From the NCBI GenBank assembly GCA_031553415.1, contig JAVBLO010000017.1, forward strand, positions 7,841 to 71,840: 64,000 bases of DNA, given 5' to 3'. The position numbers and the translations under genes are program-made. Source of the DNA: JAIRVZ01 sp031553415. Its GTDB lineage: Bacteria; Bacteroidota; Bacteroidia; Bacteroidales; Azobacteroidaceae. The notes under the pieces were generated by a model. That model was not told where the DNA came from. It was given only the letters and a program-made list of their open reading frames with translations, and did no database searches. Shown piece by piece: positions 26,353 to 34,410 of the stretch. Position 1 is the stretch's first letter; each line of letters begins with the position of its first letter.

Positions 26353-28497
26353 TTTTCCTAATGCATGCCTCAACCTTGCCAAGCAAATCATCAAATGGGC
26401 ATCTTCCAGACTTTCAAAATTTTCAATTAATTCATCCAAAGCGACCCATTTCAATTGTTTGGCAGGATGTTCCAGACAAACAACAAAGGGATAAACCTGT
26501 TCCGTTGTCACTCCAATGCTGGGATAATATTTTTCACCCAACTTGAAATATCTATCAATTTTACTTTCCCCGATTTTCAGTTCTGAAATATACAGGTTAA
26601 GTTGGAAAATATTTTCGATATTCTTAGGTAAACGTTTAGCTGAAACGGTAATAATTGTACTATTACCACCATGAGTTTGTGGAACCGGAAGGTCGCGTAC
26701 CTCAAGTCCCACATAAATTTCGCCCTTCATTTTACAAACGGGAAGTGTTACCAAAGTATTGGAACTAAGATTTTCGGGATAAACATATTCCAAAACTGAG
26801 TTACTATCTTCTCTTCCCAATTCGGAAAAACAAGCCCGATCAGTTTTCAAAAATCCGGCAGATTGATTAGTTTCTTCAAAAAGCTGATTGGAAATAGACA
26901 ACAAATCTTTCAAACTTGAAATCCGGGAAACCGTATCATATTTCATTTTTATTTTTTCGCCTAACCATTTTGGTAATGGAATCTCAAATTTCGAAAAAAG
27001 ATGATATATATTCAACTCCAGACGGGCTTCTACCAATGCACCAGTTTGTGCTGTATTGAGTAATTGGGCCGCATCGTACGAATGGATGAAACCGGATTCC
27101 TTAAATCCTGAAAATCCTGTCTTCAAAATAATAGAATAATCAAGGAATGAATTTAGTGGAATAAAGCAAGAAGATACTTTTTCATTGATTCCTCCGGGAG
27201 AAGTATAATAACTTAATGATTGTTCTATTAATTGATAATGATTAGTTTGAATTCCAAAACGTTCTGCTAAAACAGCTTGCAAATTATCAGTATTTGAAAT
27301 TGTAATGCCTTCGGGAATATATCCGCTGAAATATTTGTTATCCAAAACCGGACTATCCGTTTTCAGGTTTACCAATGGACGTGGATAACTATGCTTAGCT
27401 AAAATAGTTATCTTGTTACCATCTTTGTAGTATGGAATAATATCCGTCACTTCATTAGGGCGTTTCACCACATCGAAAACCTGCTTGGTTTCTTTGTGAA
27501 GATAAGAAGAAAATTGTAGGAACGAGTTCGAAACAACAGGCAAATGACGTATTAATTTGACTTCTTTTCCTCCGGCAACTTTCTCTCCGGCAATCAAATA
27601 ATTCGTCGGGGGAAAACCTATTTCTTCGCCGTCCAAATCAAACAACCGGAATTGTCCTTTATAACGGTTATTGATAATCCATTGATTATAAATGGGAGAT
27701 GAAAGAATAATCCGTAAGCCTGAATTCCTGAAACATTCCTCAAATTCTTTTTGAGTAAAGTATCCGTATTCTTCCTGAAGTTCGACTTCCCAATGTGAAT
27801 AATAATCTTTCCGGCGAATAAACTCCACGGCATCAGAATAAAATAAACGGAAACTACGAGCATCTTTTTTTGAAGATTTCACTTCTTTTACAGGAAATCC
27901 TCTTTCTGAATCAATGGCTAAAACACGGGCAGATTTTGAAAACAGGAGAAACAAATCAGCATCATTCGGTCTGTCTGGCTTATCAATAGTAGAAAGTTCC
28001 AGGATAACCTCCTTTTCTTCCGGCTTCACAAAATCGCGGACAACCAAAACGCCTCTGTCTTTGAGCAAATCAACCTGGCGTTTGATTGTATTCAGCGCAC
28101 GATTATTGTCATATTGATTATATGAAGTAATATGGTGGATTGAAGAGCAATTGAAAAATCCGGAAATGGTTCCAGGTTCAAAACCGGACAACTTTTCTCC
28201 ATCTTCCAATTGAAACGATAAATTCGGTAATTGATAGTTATTCCGGGCGATTTCCACCATTTGGGGATTAATATCCACCCCAATGATTTGCATTTCAGGA
28301 AATAATTTGGCAAGGATAGCTGAACTTGTTCCTGAAGCCATACCAACATCAATAAGTAGATTTCCTTTTCCGGGTTCGAAAAAAGTACTGGCTGATGCTA
28401 CTTTTTCAATCGAAATGGCATCCATGGCCTCAAGATATTGCTGGTAGTTTTGCTTGTTTCCCCGATCTTGGGAAGAATAGTTCATTGAGTTACCCAT
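26341..28497 (-). CDS. SAM-dependent methyltransferase fused to Nudix-like domain(s)
   Basis: The start is ATG 28497, one base after the NADAR stop (TAGCATG); a GTG at 28521 is the alternative. 718 residues. Residues about 1-290 form a class I methyltransferase: motif I LLIDVGMASGTSSAIL (47-62), GVDINPQM (73-80), then FNCSSIHHI. A central segment (VTDIIPYYKDGNKITILAKH and GYIPEGI) and a C-terminal segment (YPFVVCLEHPAKQLKWVALDEL) look like Nudix folds. A canonical Nudix box was not found, so hydrolase activity is uncertain. It is the last gene of the VWA-PurA-NADAR-methyltransferase operon. It could modify and clear a nucleotide-linked metabolite. Confidence 0.7.
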   Translation of the reverse strand: MGNSMNYSSQDRGNKQNYQQYLEAMDAISIEKVASASTFFEPGKGNLLIDVGMASGTSSAILAKLFPEMQIIGVDINPQMVEIARNNYQLPNLSFQLEDGEKLSGFEPGTISGFFNCSSIHHITSYNQYDNNRALNTIKRQVDLLKDRGVLVVRDFVKPEEKEVILELSTIDKPDRPNDADLFLLFSKSARVLAIDSERGFPVKEVKSSKKDARSFRLFYSDAVEFIRRKDYYSHWEVELQEEYGYFTQKEFEECFRNSGLRIILSSPIYNQWIINNRYKGQFRLFDLDGEEIGFPPTNYLIAGEKVAGGKEVKLIRHLPVVSNSFLQFSSYLHKETKQVFDVVKRPNEVTDIIPYYKDGNKITILAKHSYPRPLVNLKTDSPVLDNKYFSGYIPEGITISNTDNLQAVLAERFGIQTNHYQLIEQSLSYYTSPGGINEKVSSCFIPLNSFLDYSIILKTGFSGFKESGFIHSYDAAQLLNTAQTGALVEARLELNIYHLFSKFEIPLPKWLGEKIKMKYDTVSRISSLKDLLSISNQLFEETNQSAGFLKTDRACFSELGREDSNSVLEYVYPENLSSNTLVTLPVCKMKGEIYVGLEVRDLPVPQTHGGNSTIITVSAKRLPKNIENIFQLNLYISELKIGESKIDRYFKLGEKYYPSIGVTTEQVYPFVVCLEHPAKQLKWVALDELIENFESLEDAHLMICLARLRHALGKLNI

Positions 28498-28498
28498 G

Positions 28499-29050
28499 CT
28501 ATTTATCCAGCAGGATATCACGGACTTCCATTAACGCAAACCCAAGTAAATTAAGTCCTTTCCAACATTTAGGATTTGCTGCTTTTTCATTATCTACTGC
28601 CAATCCAATTCCCCAAATTTTATCTACCGGACTCGCCTCGACTAAAATTTTATTTTTCGTATCGATCAGGTATTTCTTTAAATCTTCACTTTGAGTAAAT
28701 TTATGTAGTGTTCCTTGTACTACAATATCTATACGTTTAGAACTCCAAATATCTTCATTAAAATTCCGGACTTGCCGTCCTATTGTTTTTGCCTCTGAAG
28801 GAGAATTTGCTAAAATAACTTTGCTAAAAGAGTCTTGATCTCCAAATAACAAAGCCTTTTGTGCCATCATCCAATGTTCAGCGGTGTTATACCTAATTCC
28901 ATCGACTATAAAAGGAGATGGCCACCATTGACTAAAGCAAGTTTGAGTCAACTCCCCATTTTTACTCTTCTGATGTCCCCAAAAAAACATATAATCAAGT
29001 TTTTTTCCTTTTTCGAATTTATCAATCAACCATTCTAAATCATATTTCAT
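28499..29050 (-). CDS. NADAR-domain protein (YbiA-like)
   Basis: 183 residues. The NADAR/YbiA hallmarks are clear: FFWGH near residue 22, FSQWWPSPFIVDGIRYNTAEH with NTAEHWMMAQKALLF (55-69), then KIWGIGLA and GLNLLGFALMEVRD at the end. NADAR domains are N-glycosidases acting on ADP-ribose-type or riboflavin-pathway nucleotides; some remove ADP-ribose from guanine. It is 75 bp downstream of the PurA-like gene and 1 bp upstream of the methyltransferase-Nudix gene. This context favours salvage or reversal of an ADP-ribose-type modification over a riboflavin role, though that is inference. Confidence 0.88.
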   Translation of the reverse strand: MKYDLEWLIDKFEKGKKLDYMFFWGHQKSKNGELTQTCFSQWWPSPFIVDGIRYNTAEHWMMAQKALLFGDQDSFSKVILANSPSEAKTIGRQVRNFNEDIWSSKRIDIVVQGTLHKFTQSEDLKKYLIDTKNKILVEASPVDKIWGIGLAVDNEKAANPKCWKGLNLLGFALMEVRDILLDK

Positions 29051-29125
29051 ATCATTCCATCTATTTAGTTAAAACAAAGATACTTTATAGTTTGAAAAAG
29101 CAAGCATTTATAACTTAAAAAAATA

Positions 29126-30235
29126 TTACATCCAATCCACACAATCTTTCATTTCAATTGCATCAATAACTCCTATCAAATTACTTTTTGCCACCCCCTG
29201 TTCAAAGCCCTCTCTATCTTTTAACTGGTCCAAGCAAGTTAAAATCAAATGTTTTTTGCTCAAAGGATTATAAATCTTATCACAATTGATTGCATGTTCA
29301 ATTAATAAAAAATCCAATTGAGCAGTACGGAATATACCTTGCCAGTCATTTTCTTTGTTCGATTCATTTTCCGTATGAATCAATTCGACTGCATTTTCAT
29401 CCGGAAAAGTACCGTTGCCATGTCGTGTCTGATAACAACGGCTTACATAATAAGTAGAAATTTCCATATCTTTCAATAAAGAATTCCTTATGATTTCCAT
29501 TGCATTCTGAGAAGAGGTGTTGCTTCGTGTTACATGCGGGAAAAATCCGAAATGCTGGTCAAGCAATATTCCCTGTGAACCTTCAAATATAAAATCTTTA
29601 TAATCTGGAACAACCATATCCAATATTTCTACATGAATAAACCGGCGGTAAAAATCAAGGCTTTCTTCCCAGTTTTCCATAGCGACTTCTAATTCGTTCT
29701 CATACGTTATCTGGGAACTCATATTCATGGTTTTTACCTTTTCTTCATAATACTTTTGTATGAAAGATATTTTGGTGTTAAAAACATAAGGAGTTTTCAA
29801 ATCATTGACATACAGGTTATAAAAATCTTCATTGCGCTGTAAGGTTGTACCAAATCCTACCCCGCAAGTTCCATGACCTGTTATCATCGACAATGAACGG
29901 TTAAAAGCTAAATCGTATGGAGTAGTGAGCATAGCCATCGGATGTACATAATATTCCGGAAAATCAATATTCAATGATTGCAAAGTCTTATATTCATTCA
30001 AAAATGCAATCGGAAATACCGTACAATATTGACTTATATAAGTTGCTGCACCGCGGAATGTTCCAGCACCGAATTGAGCAAAAACATGATGCAAACCTTC
30101 TTTTGTTGTGGCTGTATGACCACATTGATGCCCACCTGAAAAACGGATAACTAAGGCCTCCGGATGAGCCAAAGCATGAACACATTGACCTTTTCCTTCA
30201 TCGCCAAAGGCTGTACCTAAAACAATATTTATCAT
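29126..30235 (-). CDS. Divergent adenylosuccinate-synthetase-like enzyme (PurA/PurZ superfamily)
   Basis: 369 residues, shorter than housekeeping PurA (about 420-430). The P-loop GDEGKG is at 11-16 with the catalytic aspartate at D12. The catalytic histidine motif is GGHQCGHT (H40) instead of NAGHT. The block EGSQGILLDQHFG and the aspartate-binding-like TRHGNGTF are kept. The region equivalent to TGRGIGPAY reads TGHGTCGVGFG, and the GRPRRCGW block is changed to GIFRTAQLD. The enzyme should therefore ligate aspartate or a similar amino acid to a purine-type carbonyl, probably on a different nucleotide. The operon context (VWA, NADAR, methyltransferase-Nudix) argues for a specialised role. Confidence 0.8.
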   Translation of the reverse strand: MINIVLGTAFGDEGKGQCVHALAHPEALVIRFSGGHQCGHTATTKEGLHHVFAQFGAGTFRGAATYISQYCTVFPIAFLNEYKTLQSLNIDFPEYYVHPMAMLTTPYDLAFNRSLSMITGHGTCGVGFGTTLQRNEDFYNLYVNDLKTPYVFNTKISFIQKYYEEKVKTMNMSSQITYENELEVAMENWEESLDFYRRFIHVEILDMVVPDYKDFIFEGSQGILLDQHFGFFPHVTRSNTSSQNAMEIIRNSLLKDMEISTYYVSRCYQTRHGNGTFPDENAVELIHTENESNKENDWQGIFRTAQLDFLLIEHAINCDKIYNPLSKKHLILTCLDQLKDREGFEQGVAKSNLIGVIDAIEMKDCVDWM

Positions 30236-30249
30236 ATCATTAAAATTAT

Positions 30250-30300
30250 ATGAGATGGGAAACTCGCTTTACTCGTCGGGAGATGGGAAGTGTAACTATC
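30250..30300. repeat. Degenerate GGGAGATGGGAAGTG repeat between VWA and PurA-like genes
   Basis: GAGATGGGAAACTCG...CGGGAGATGGGAAGTG, partly self-complementary with ACTATCCCCTATTCCC just downstream. It is of the same family as 25413-25460. Confidence 0.4.
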
Positions 30301-30340
30301 CCCTATTCCCGGCAAAGCCTCACAATTCACCATTTGAACA

Positions 30341-31270
30341 TTAAAGAGTTATAACAGAAGGTTCACTATTATACTTGTTTGGTACCAAAGAATTTAACTT
30401 CGCTAATGTTTTTGATATATTGGATGCCGTCGAACGGTCAAACGATTTCAATATCTTATCCATGTCGGCTCCATTAATAACTGAAACTGTAGTACCAATC
30501 AATTCTGCAACATTGTTAGTATCATCCAGAACCAGGAAACGCTCTCCCAACAGTTTTTTCCAATTATGACCGATATCATCAGCACTATAACTGCCATCAT
30601 TGACATGAATATGAAAAATATGGTACTTTTCTGAGGCTGAAGCATATAATTGCTCTGCAGTATATCTCTGTGGAGTTTCTTTCATTCCCATCAACTGTTG
30701 GATAAATTTCCCGTTATATTGCGGATGAAATGATTCATCTCCAATTGTAAACAAAAAACCTTTCAATCCTCTCTTTTCGTAAGAATCTGTCGATGTATGA
30801 TAACCGGCAACATACCAGGCCAACGGATATGACTCCATGGCCTGACCTCCCCCGGCACCTTCAATATAAACATCCGCCAAGCCATCAACCAATTTTACGG
30901 TTTCCTGTTCAAATTGTCCGATTTGTAGCGGAACCTGATCTGAAATATGGTCTCCGATAGCTCCGAAACAAACCTGGGCATCATTCACTCCATATCCGAC
31001 AAGCGTATCCATCATTTTCGGAAATTTATTCTGTATCAAGTTGAAAGGTATTCCACCCATCGAACCTGTAACATCAACGAACACCATAACAGGAACACTG
31101 TAAGGATGATCGAGCGAATCGCGGCATTCCCTCATTCCATTTTTCAACTTGGCCGGATTCATGGTATCTTTTAATGAATCGGAAAAAATCTGGCTGGCCG
31201 ATTTAGATGCATAACTACGAGCACTGGTTACTGCGCTGTACGTTCTTGATGAATAATGTCCTGTTCCCAT
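30341..31270 (-). CDS. VWA-domain protein, first gene of the NADAR operon
   Basis: 309 residues, with no signal peptide. A serine/tyrosine-rich N-terminus (HYSSRTYSAVTSARSY) precedes a VWA domain starting at about residue 58: MVFVDVTGSMGG supplies a variant MIDAS (DxTGS). GAGGGQAMESY and FTIGDESFHP supply the other metal-loop positions. Cytosolic VWA proteins usually assemble with ATPases or kinases; here the nearby J-domain pseudokinase is a candidate partner. Two operator palindromes lie upstream, which makes this the regulated promoter of a four-gene operon. Confidence 0.8.
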   Translation of the reverse strand: MGTGHYSSRTYSAVTSARSYASKSASQIFSDSLKDTMNPAKLKNGMRECRDSLDHPYSVPVMVFVDVTGSMGGIPFNLIQNKFPKMMDTLVGYGVNDAQVCFGAIGDHISDQVPLQIGQFEQETVKLVDGLADVYIEGAGGGQAMESYPLAWYVAGYHTSTDSYEKRGLKGFLFTIGDESFHPQYNGKFIQQLMGMKETPQRYTAEQLYASASEKYHIFHIHVNDGSYSADDIGHNWKKLLGERFLVLDDTNNVAELIGTTVSVINGADMDKILKSFDRSTASNISKTLAKLNSLVPNKYNSEPSVITL

Positions 31271-31319
31271 GATTTCTAATTTTTAAAAGTTTATACTCTC
31301 AACTTTTCATTCAAATAAA

Positions 31320-31340
31320 TTTGCGTAATATTTACGCAAA
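31320..31340. promoter_or_regulatory. NrtR-like operator, copy 2
   Basis: TTTGCGTA-ATATT-TACGCAAA, a perfect 8-bp-arm palindrome with a 5-bp spacer. It lies 50 bp upstream of the VWA start. It is next to a minus-strand -7-like box (TTTCTTTG) with a TTTG about 20 nt further upstream. Confidence 0.75.
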
Positions 31341-31376
31341 CAAAGAAACGAACATTTTTTCAATAAGCAAAATATA

Positions 31377-31397
31377 TTTGCGTATTTTTTACGCATA
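31377..31397. promoter_or_regulatory. NrtR-like operator, copy 3
   Basis: TTTGCGTA-TTTTT-TACGCATA, with one mismatch in the right arm. Its centre is 57 bp from copy 2, allowing cooperative or looped binding. It also lies 88 bp upstream of pyrB on the other strand. Confidence 0.65.
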
Positions 31398-31455
31398 TAT
31401 TATTATTTAACATAAATAAACAGTCTACTAGACATAGGGTTTGAAAAAAAGCATC

Positions 31456-31463
31456 TACATTTG
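31456..31463 (+). promoter_or_regulatory. -7 box of the pyrB promoter
   Basis: TACATTTG fits TAnnTTTG and lies 21 nt before the pyrB ATG. No convincing -33 TTG was found at the usual distance. Confidence 0.35.
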
Positions 31464-31484
31464 TAAGCAAAGAATAATGTAAAT

Positions 31485-32405
31485 ATGAAATCAAACAGTT
31501 TAGTTTCTATTGTTGATTGTTCGAGAGAAGACATCCTCAGATTGGTTGAAAAAGCTGAGATTTTCGAAAAGAATCCAAACAGGAAATTATTAAAAGGGAA
31601 GGTTTGCGCCACCCTTTTTTTTGAGCCTTCCACCCGTACGCGCCTGAGTTTTGAAACTGCCGTAAACCGTTTAGGCGGACGTATCATCGGTTTTTCGGAT
31701 GCATCGACCACCAGTTCTTCCAAAGGAGAAACATTGAAAGACACTATCCTCATGGTCAGCAATTATGTCGACCTCATTATCATGCGCCATTACCTCGAAG
31801 GAGCTGCCCGGTATGCTGCGGAAGTAACAAAAATACCCATCATCAACGCCGGAGACGGAGCCAATCAGCATCCTTCGCAAACTTTACTGGATATATATTC
31901 TATCTACAAAACACAAGGTACATTAGAAAATCTGGAAATTACCATGGTTGGTGACTTGAAATACGGCCGCACCGTGCATTCATTAATCACCGGTATGTCG
32001 CATTTCAACCCGACATTCAACTTTATTGCACCGGAAGAACTGAGGCTGCCGGAAATTTACAGGAATTTCTGCGAAGAAAAAGGAATCAAGTACAATGAAT
32101 CCTGCGATTTTTCGGAAGAGATTATCAACCGTTCAGACATTATATATATGACCCGCGTACAACGTGAACGTTTCACTGATTTAATAGAATACGAAAAAGT
32201 GAAAAATGTATATATATTAAGGAATAAAATGCTGGAAAACAGTAAAGATAATCTGCGTATCCTGCATCCGCTACCACGTGTGAATGAAATTGCTTATGAT
32301 GTCGATGACAATCCTAAAGCATATTACATAGAACAGGCTAAAAACGGCGTATTTGCACGGCAAGCGATTATTTGTGAGGTATTGGGAATCAACGTAGAAA
32401 GTTAA
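31485..32405 (+). CDS. pyrB: Aspartate carbamoyltransferase catalytic chain
   Basis: 306 residues, the usual length. It catalyses carbamoyl phosphate + aspartate to carbamoyl-aspartate, the committed step of pyrimidine synthesis. The carbamoyl-phosphate loop STRTR is at 49-53 in FFEPSTRTRLSFE; HPSQTLLD and HPLPRVNEI are further substrate-binding blocks. It is followed by pyrI after a heptamer-repeat spacer, so it should form the regulated c6r6 holoenzyme. Confidence 0.97.
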   Translation: MKSNSLVSIVDCSREDILRLVEKAEIFEKNPNRKLLKGKVCATLFFEPSTRTRLSFETAVNRLGGRIIGFSDASTTSSSKGETLKDTILMVSNYVDLIIMRHYLEGAARYAAEVTKIPIINAGDGANQHPSQTLLDIYSIYKTQGTLENLEITMVGDLKYGRTVHSLITGMSHFNPTFNFIAPEELRLPEIYRNFCEEKGIKYNESCDFSEEIINRSDIIYMTRVQRERFTDLIEYEKVKNVYILRNKMLENSKDNLRILHPLPRVNEIAYDVDDNPKAYYIEQAKNGVFARQAIICEVLGINVES

Positions 32406-32512
32406 GAATTAAGAGTTAAGAATTAAGAGTTTTATAACACGTATAGACCGACTCTTAACTCTTAACTCTTAACTCTTAACTCTTAACTCTTAACTCTTAA
32501 CTCTTAATTTTT
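32403..32512. repeat. 7-bp tandem repeat array with inverted arm, pyrB-pyrI junction
   Basis: Eight tandem copies of ACTCTTA (32451-32507) are preceded by the complementary GTTAAGAATTAAGAGTTAAG (from 32401). The transcript can fold into a long hairpin between two cotranscribed genes. Confidence 0.75.
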
Positions 32513-32524
32513 AATTTTTATATT

Positions 32525-32983
32525 ATGTTTGTAAAAAAAGAACTGCAAGTCGCCGCATTGGAAAACGGGACAGCAATAGATCATATACCTTCCGACCATT
32601 TATTCAAAGTGGTAAATATCCTGGGTATAGAAAAATTGAAGAACAGGGTTACTATCGGCTACAATCTTGATAGTAAAGTAATGGGAACTAAAGGAATCAT
32701 CAAAATATCCGATAAATTCTTTGAAGAAGACGAAATCAACAGGATTTCTTTAATCGCCCCGAAAGTCAACCTGAACATTATACGCGATTACGCTGTTGTA
32801 GAAAAGAAACGTGTAAGTTTGCCCGATGAATTGAAAGGATTGGTTAAATGCAACAATCCCAAATGCATCACGAACAATGAACCCATGGCAACACGTTTTC
32901 TGGTTACTGACAAAGAAAATGTGACGCTCAAATGCCAGTATTGTGAAATGAAAATCAAAAAAGAAGAAATAGAGTTGTTGTGA
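32525..32983 (+). CDS. pyrI: Aspartate carbamoyltransferase regulatory chain
   Basis: 152 residues. The N-terminal nucleotide-binding domain is followed by the zinc domain with C109, C114, C137 and C140 (CNNPKC and CQYC), nearly the E. coli positions. It confers allosteric control by CTP and ATP on PyrB. Its stop overlaps the start of the flavin-reductase gene (GTGA). Confidence 0.96.
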   Translation: MFVKKELQVAALENGTAIDHIPSDHLFKVVNILGIEKLKNRVTIGYNLDSKVMGTKGIIKISDKFFEEDEINRISLIAPKVNLNIIRDYAVVEKKRVSLPDELKGLVKCNNPKCITNNEPMATRFLVTDKENVTLKCQYCEMKIKKEEIELL

Positions 32984-33549
32984 AGCAAGACTGGAAACCC
33001 GGAACAATGATTTATCCGCTTCCGGCCGTAATGATTACTTGCGGTGCGGAAGAAAGTGAATATAATATTCTGACTGTCAGTTGGATTGGAACGATATGTA
33101 CCAATCCTGCCATGTGTTATATTTCGGTTCGTCCGGAACGCCACTCTTACCCGATTATCAGAAAGAACATGGAGTTTGTGATTAATCTTACTACCAGGGA
33201 AATGGCTTTCGCAACTGATTGGTGCGGGGTGAAATCGGGAAAAGATTTCAACAAATTCAAGGAAATGAAACTGACTCCGGGAAAAGCAACAATTGTAAAA
33301 GCTCCAATCATCGAAGAATCTCCTTTATGTATTGAGTGTAAAGTCAAGGAAATTATTCCATTGGGTTCTCATGATATGTTTATTTCTGATGTAGTGAATG
33401 TTTTGGCTGATGATAAATATATCAATTCAAAAACAGGTGCTTTCGACATGGAAAAAGCCGGACTTTTGGCATACTCACATGGCAAATATTATGAACTAGG
33501 CAAAATGATTGGCCAATTCGGTTGGAGCGTAAAGAAAAAGAAAAAATAA
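32980..33549 (+). CDS. Flavin reductase family protein (FMN-binding split barrel)
   Basis: 189 residues from a GTG at 32980 that overlaps the pyrI stop as GTGA. The family N-terminus MKQDWKPGTMIYPLPAVM starts right there, supporting the GTG. ILTVSWIGTICTNPAMCYIS and RPERHSYPII are the flavin-binding split-barrel blocks; SYGKYYEL-type HGKYYELGK closes the fold. It probably binds FMN and reduces flavins with NAD(P)H. No specific partner oxygenase lies nearby. Confidence 0.87.
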   Translation: MKQDWKPGTMIYPLPAVMITCGAEESEYNILTVSWIGTICTNPAMCYISVRPERHSYPIIRKNMEFVINLTTREMAFATDWCGVKSGKDFNKFKEMKLTPGKATIVKAPIIEESPLCIECKVKEIIPLGSHDMFISDVVNVLADDKYINSKTGAFDMEKAGLLAYSHGKYYELGKMIGQFGWSVKKKKK

Positions 33550-33553
33550 AATC

Positions 33554-34267
33554 ATGCACAAAGATTTCCTCATATTGTTGTTATTTGTATTATTATGCAG
33601 TAATTCATCCGCACAAATGAATCGCTTCAGTAAAGTTGTACAAAAAAGTTTCAATTGGGGATTCCGTGCCGGATTTGACGCCATCAACACCGACTCTTAT
33701 CAAATTTACCAAAACGAAAACGAAATCAATGGTAACATTATCAATCAGGCAGGGTTTCAATGCGCTCTTTTCGGGCGTATCAATCTTGGGAATTTTTTCA
33801 TTCAACCTGATATCGGTTATTATTTGGTAAGAGAAAAATATCAACTGTATTTAATGAGGGAAATTAATCCGGAAACACAACAACAAGCAACTAACAAAGA
33901 TAATATCAGTGGAATATCACAATCATTGAATTCAGCTATGCTACTTGGTTATAATGTTGTTAAATCTGATGCTTATATCTTCAATTTTTTTTTAGGACCT
34001 AATTTCAAATATACTTACATTGATAAATATAAAACTGATTACAATTACAATTTCAGCAATAAAAACCATCAATTTAACCTAAACCTGATTACCGGCATAT
34101 CGGCCAATATTTCATACCTTTATTTTGATTTCAGGTACGAAATCTATATTCCCTCAAAAAATTATCTGTATTTTTCGGATATTGAATCCGCTCCAAATTA
34201 TCTGAAAGATGTTTCTATTAAAAAAAATGAAAACATTTTGTGCTTCTCTCTTGGAATGATGTTCTGA
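33554..34267 (+). CDS. Outer-membrane beta-barrel protein
   Basis: 237 residues with a signal peptide (LILLLFVLLCSNSSAQ). Alternating amphipathic strands (FGRINLGNFFIQPDIGYYLV, YIFNFFLGPNFKYTY, YLYFDFRYEIYI) end in a hydrophobic/aromatic residue (FSLGMMF). This is the small PorT/OMP_b-brl type common in Bacteroidota. Function unknown. It begins 4 bp after the flavin reductase stop. Confidence 0.7.
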   Translation: MHKDFLILLLFVLLCSNSSAQMNRFSKVVQKSFNWGFRAGFDAINTDSYQIYQNENEINGNIINQAGFQCALFGRINLGNFFIQPDIGYYLVREKYQLYLMREINPETQQQATNKDNISGISQSLNSAMLLGYNVVKSDAYIFNFFLGPNFKYTYIDKYKTDYNYNFSNKNHQFNLNLITGISANISYLYFDFRYEIYIPSKNYLYFSDIESAPNYLKDVSIKKNENILCFSLGMMF

Positions 34268-34397
34268 ATCTACACCCAGGTGTATAAAAAGCAATACTAA
34301 AGTTAAATATATTAAAAACAAAGCCGGATTCAAAACAAATTCATATTATTGGATGTTATAACTAATATTCCCCAAATAAGTAGTAACCAAAAAAGAC

Positions 34398-34403
34398 AGG
34401 AGG
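34398..34403 (+). promoter_or_regulatory. Consensus Shine-Dalgarno sequence
   Basis: AGGAGG, 7 nt before the ATG at 34411. It is the only perfect SD noticed in this window, where genes generally lack one; this may hint at a foreign origin of the gene. Confidence 0.6.
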
Positions 34404-34410
34404 TTAGAGT

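Noticed and set aside
29126..30235. Housekeeping purA
   Set aside because: Too short and with changed substrate-binding blocks; the operon context is not purine synthesis. A genome check for another purA would settle it.
32451..32507. Heptamer array as a CRISPR-like repeat
   Set aside because: The units are contiguous 7-mers without spacers, and no cas gene is nearby.
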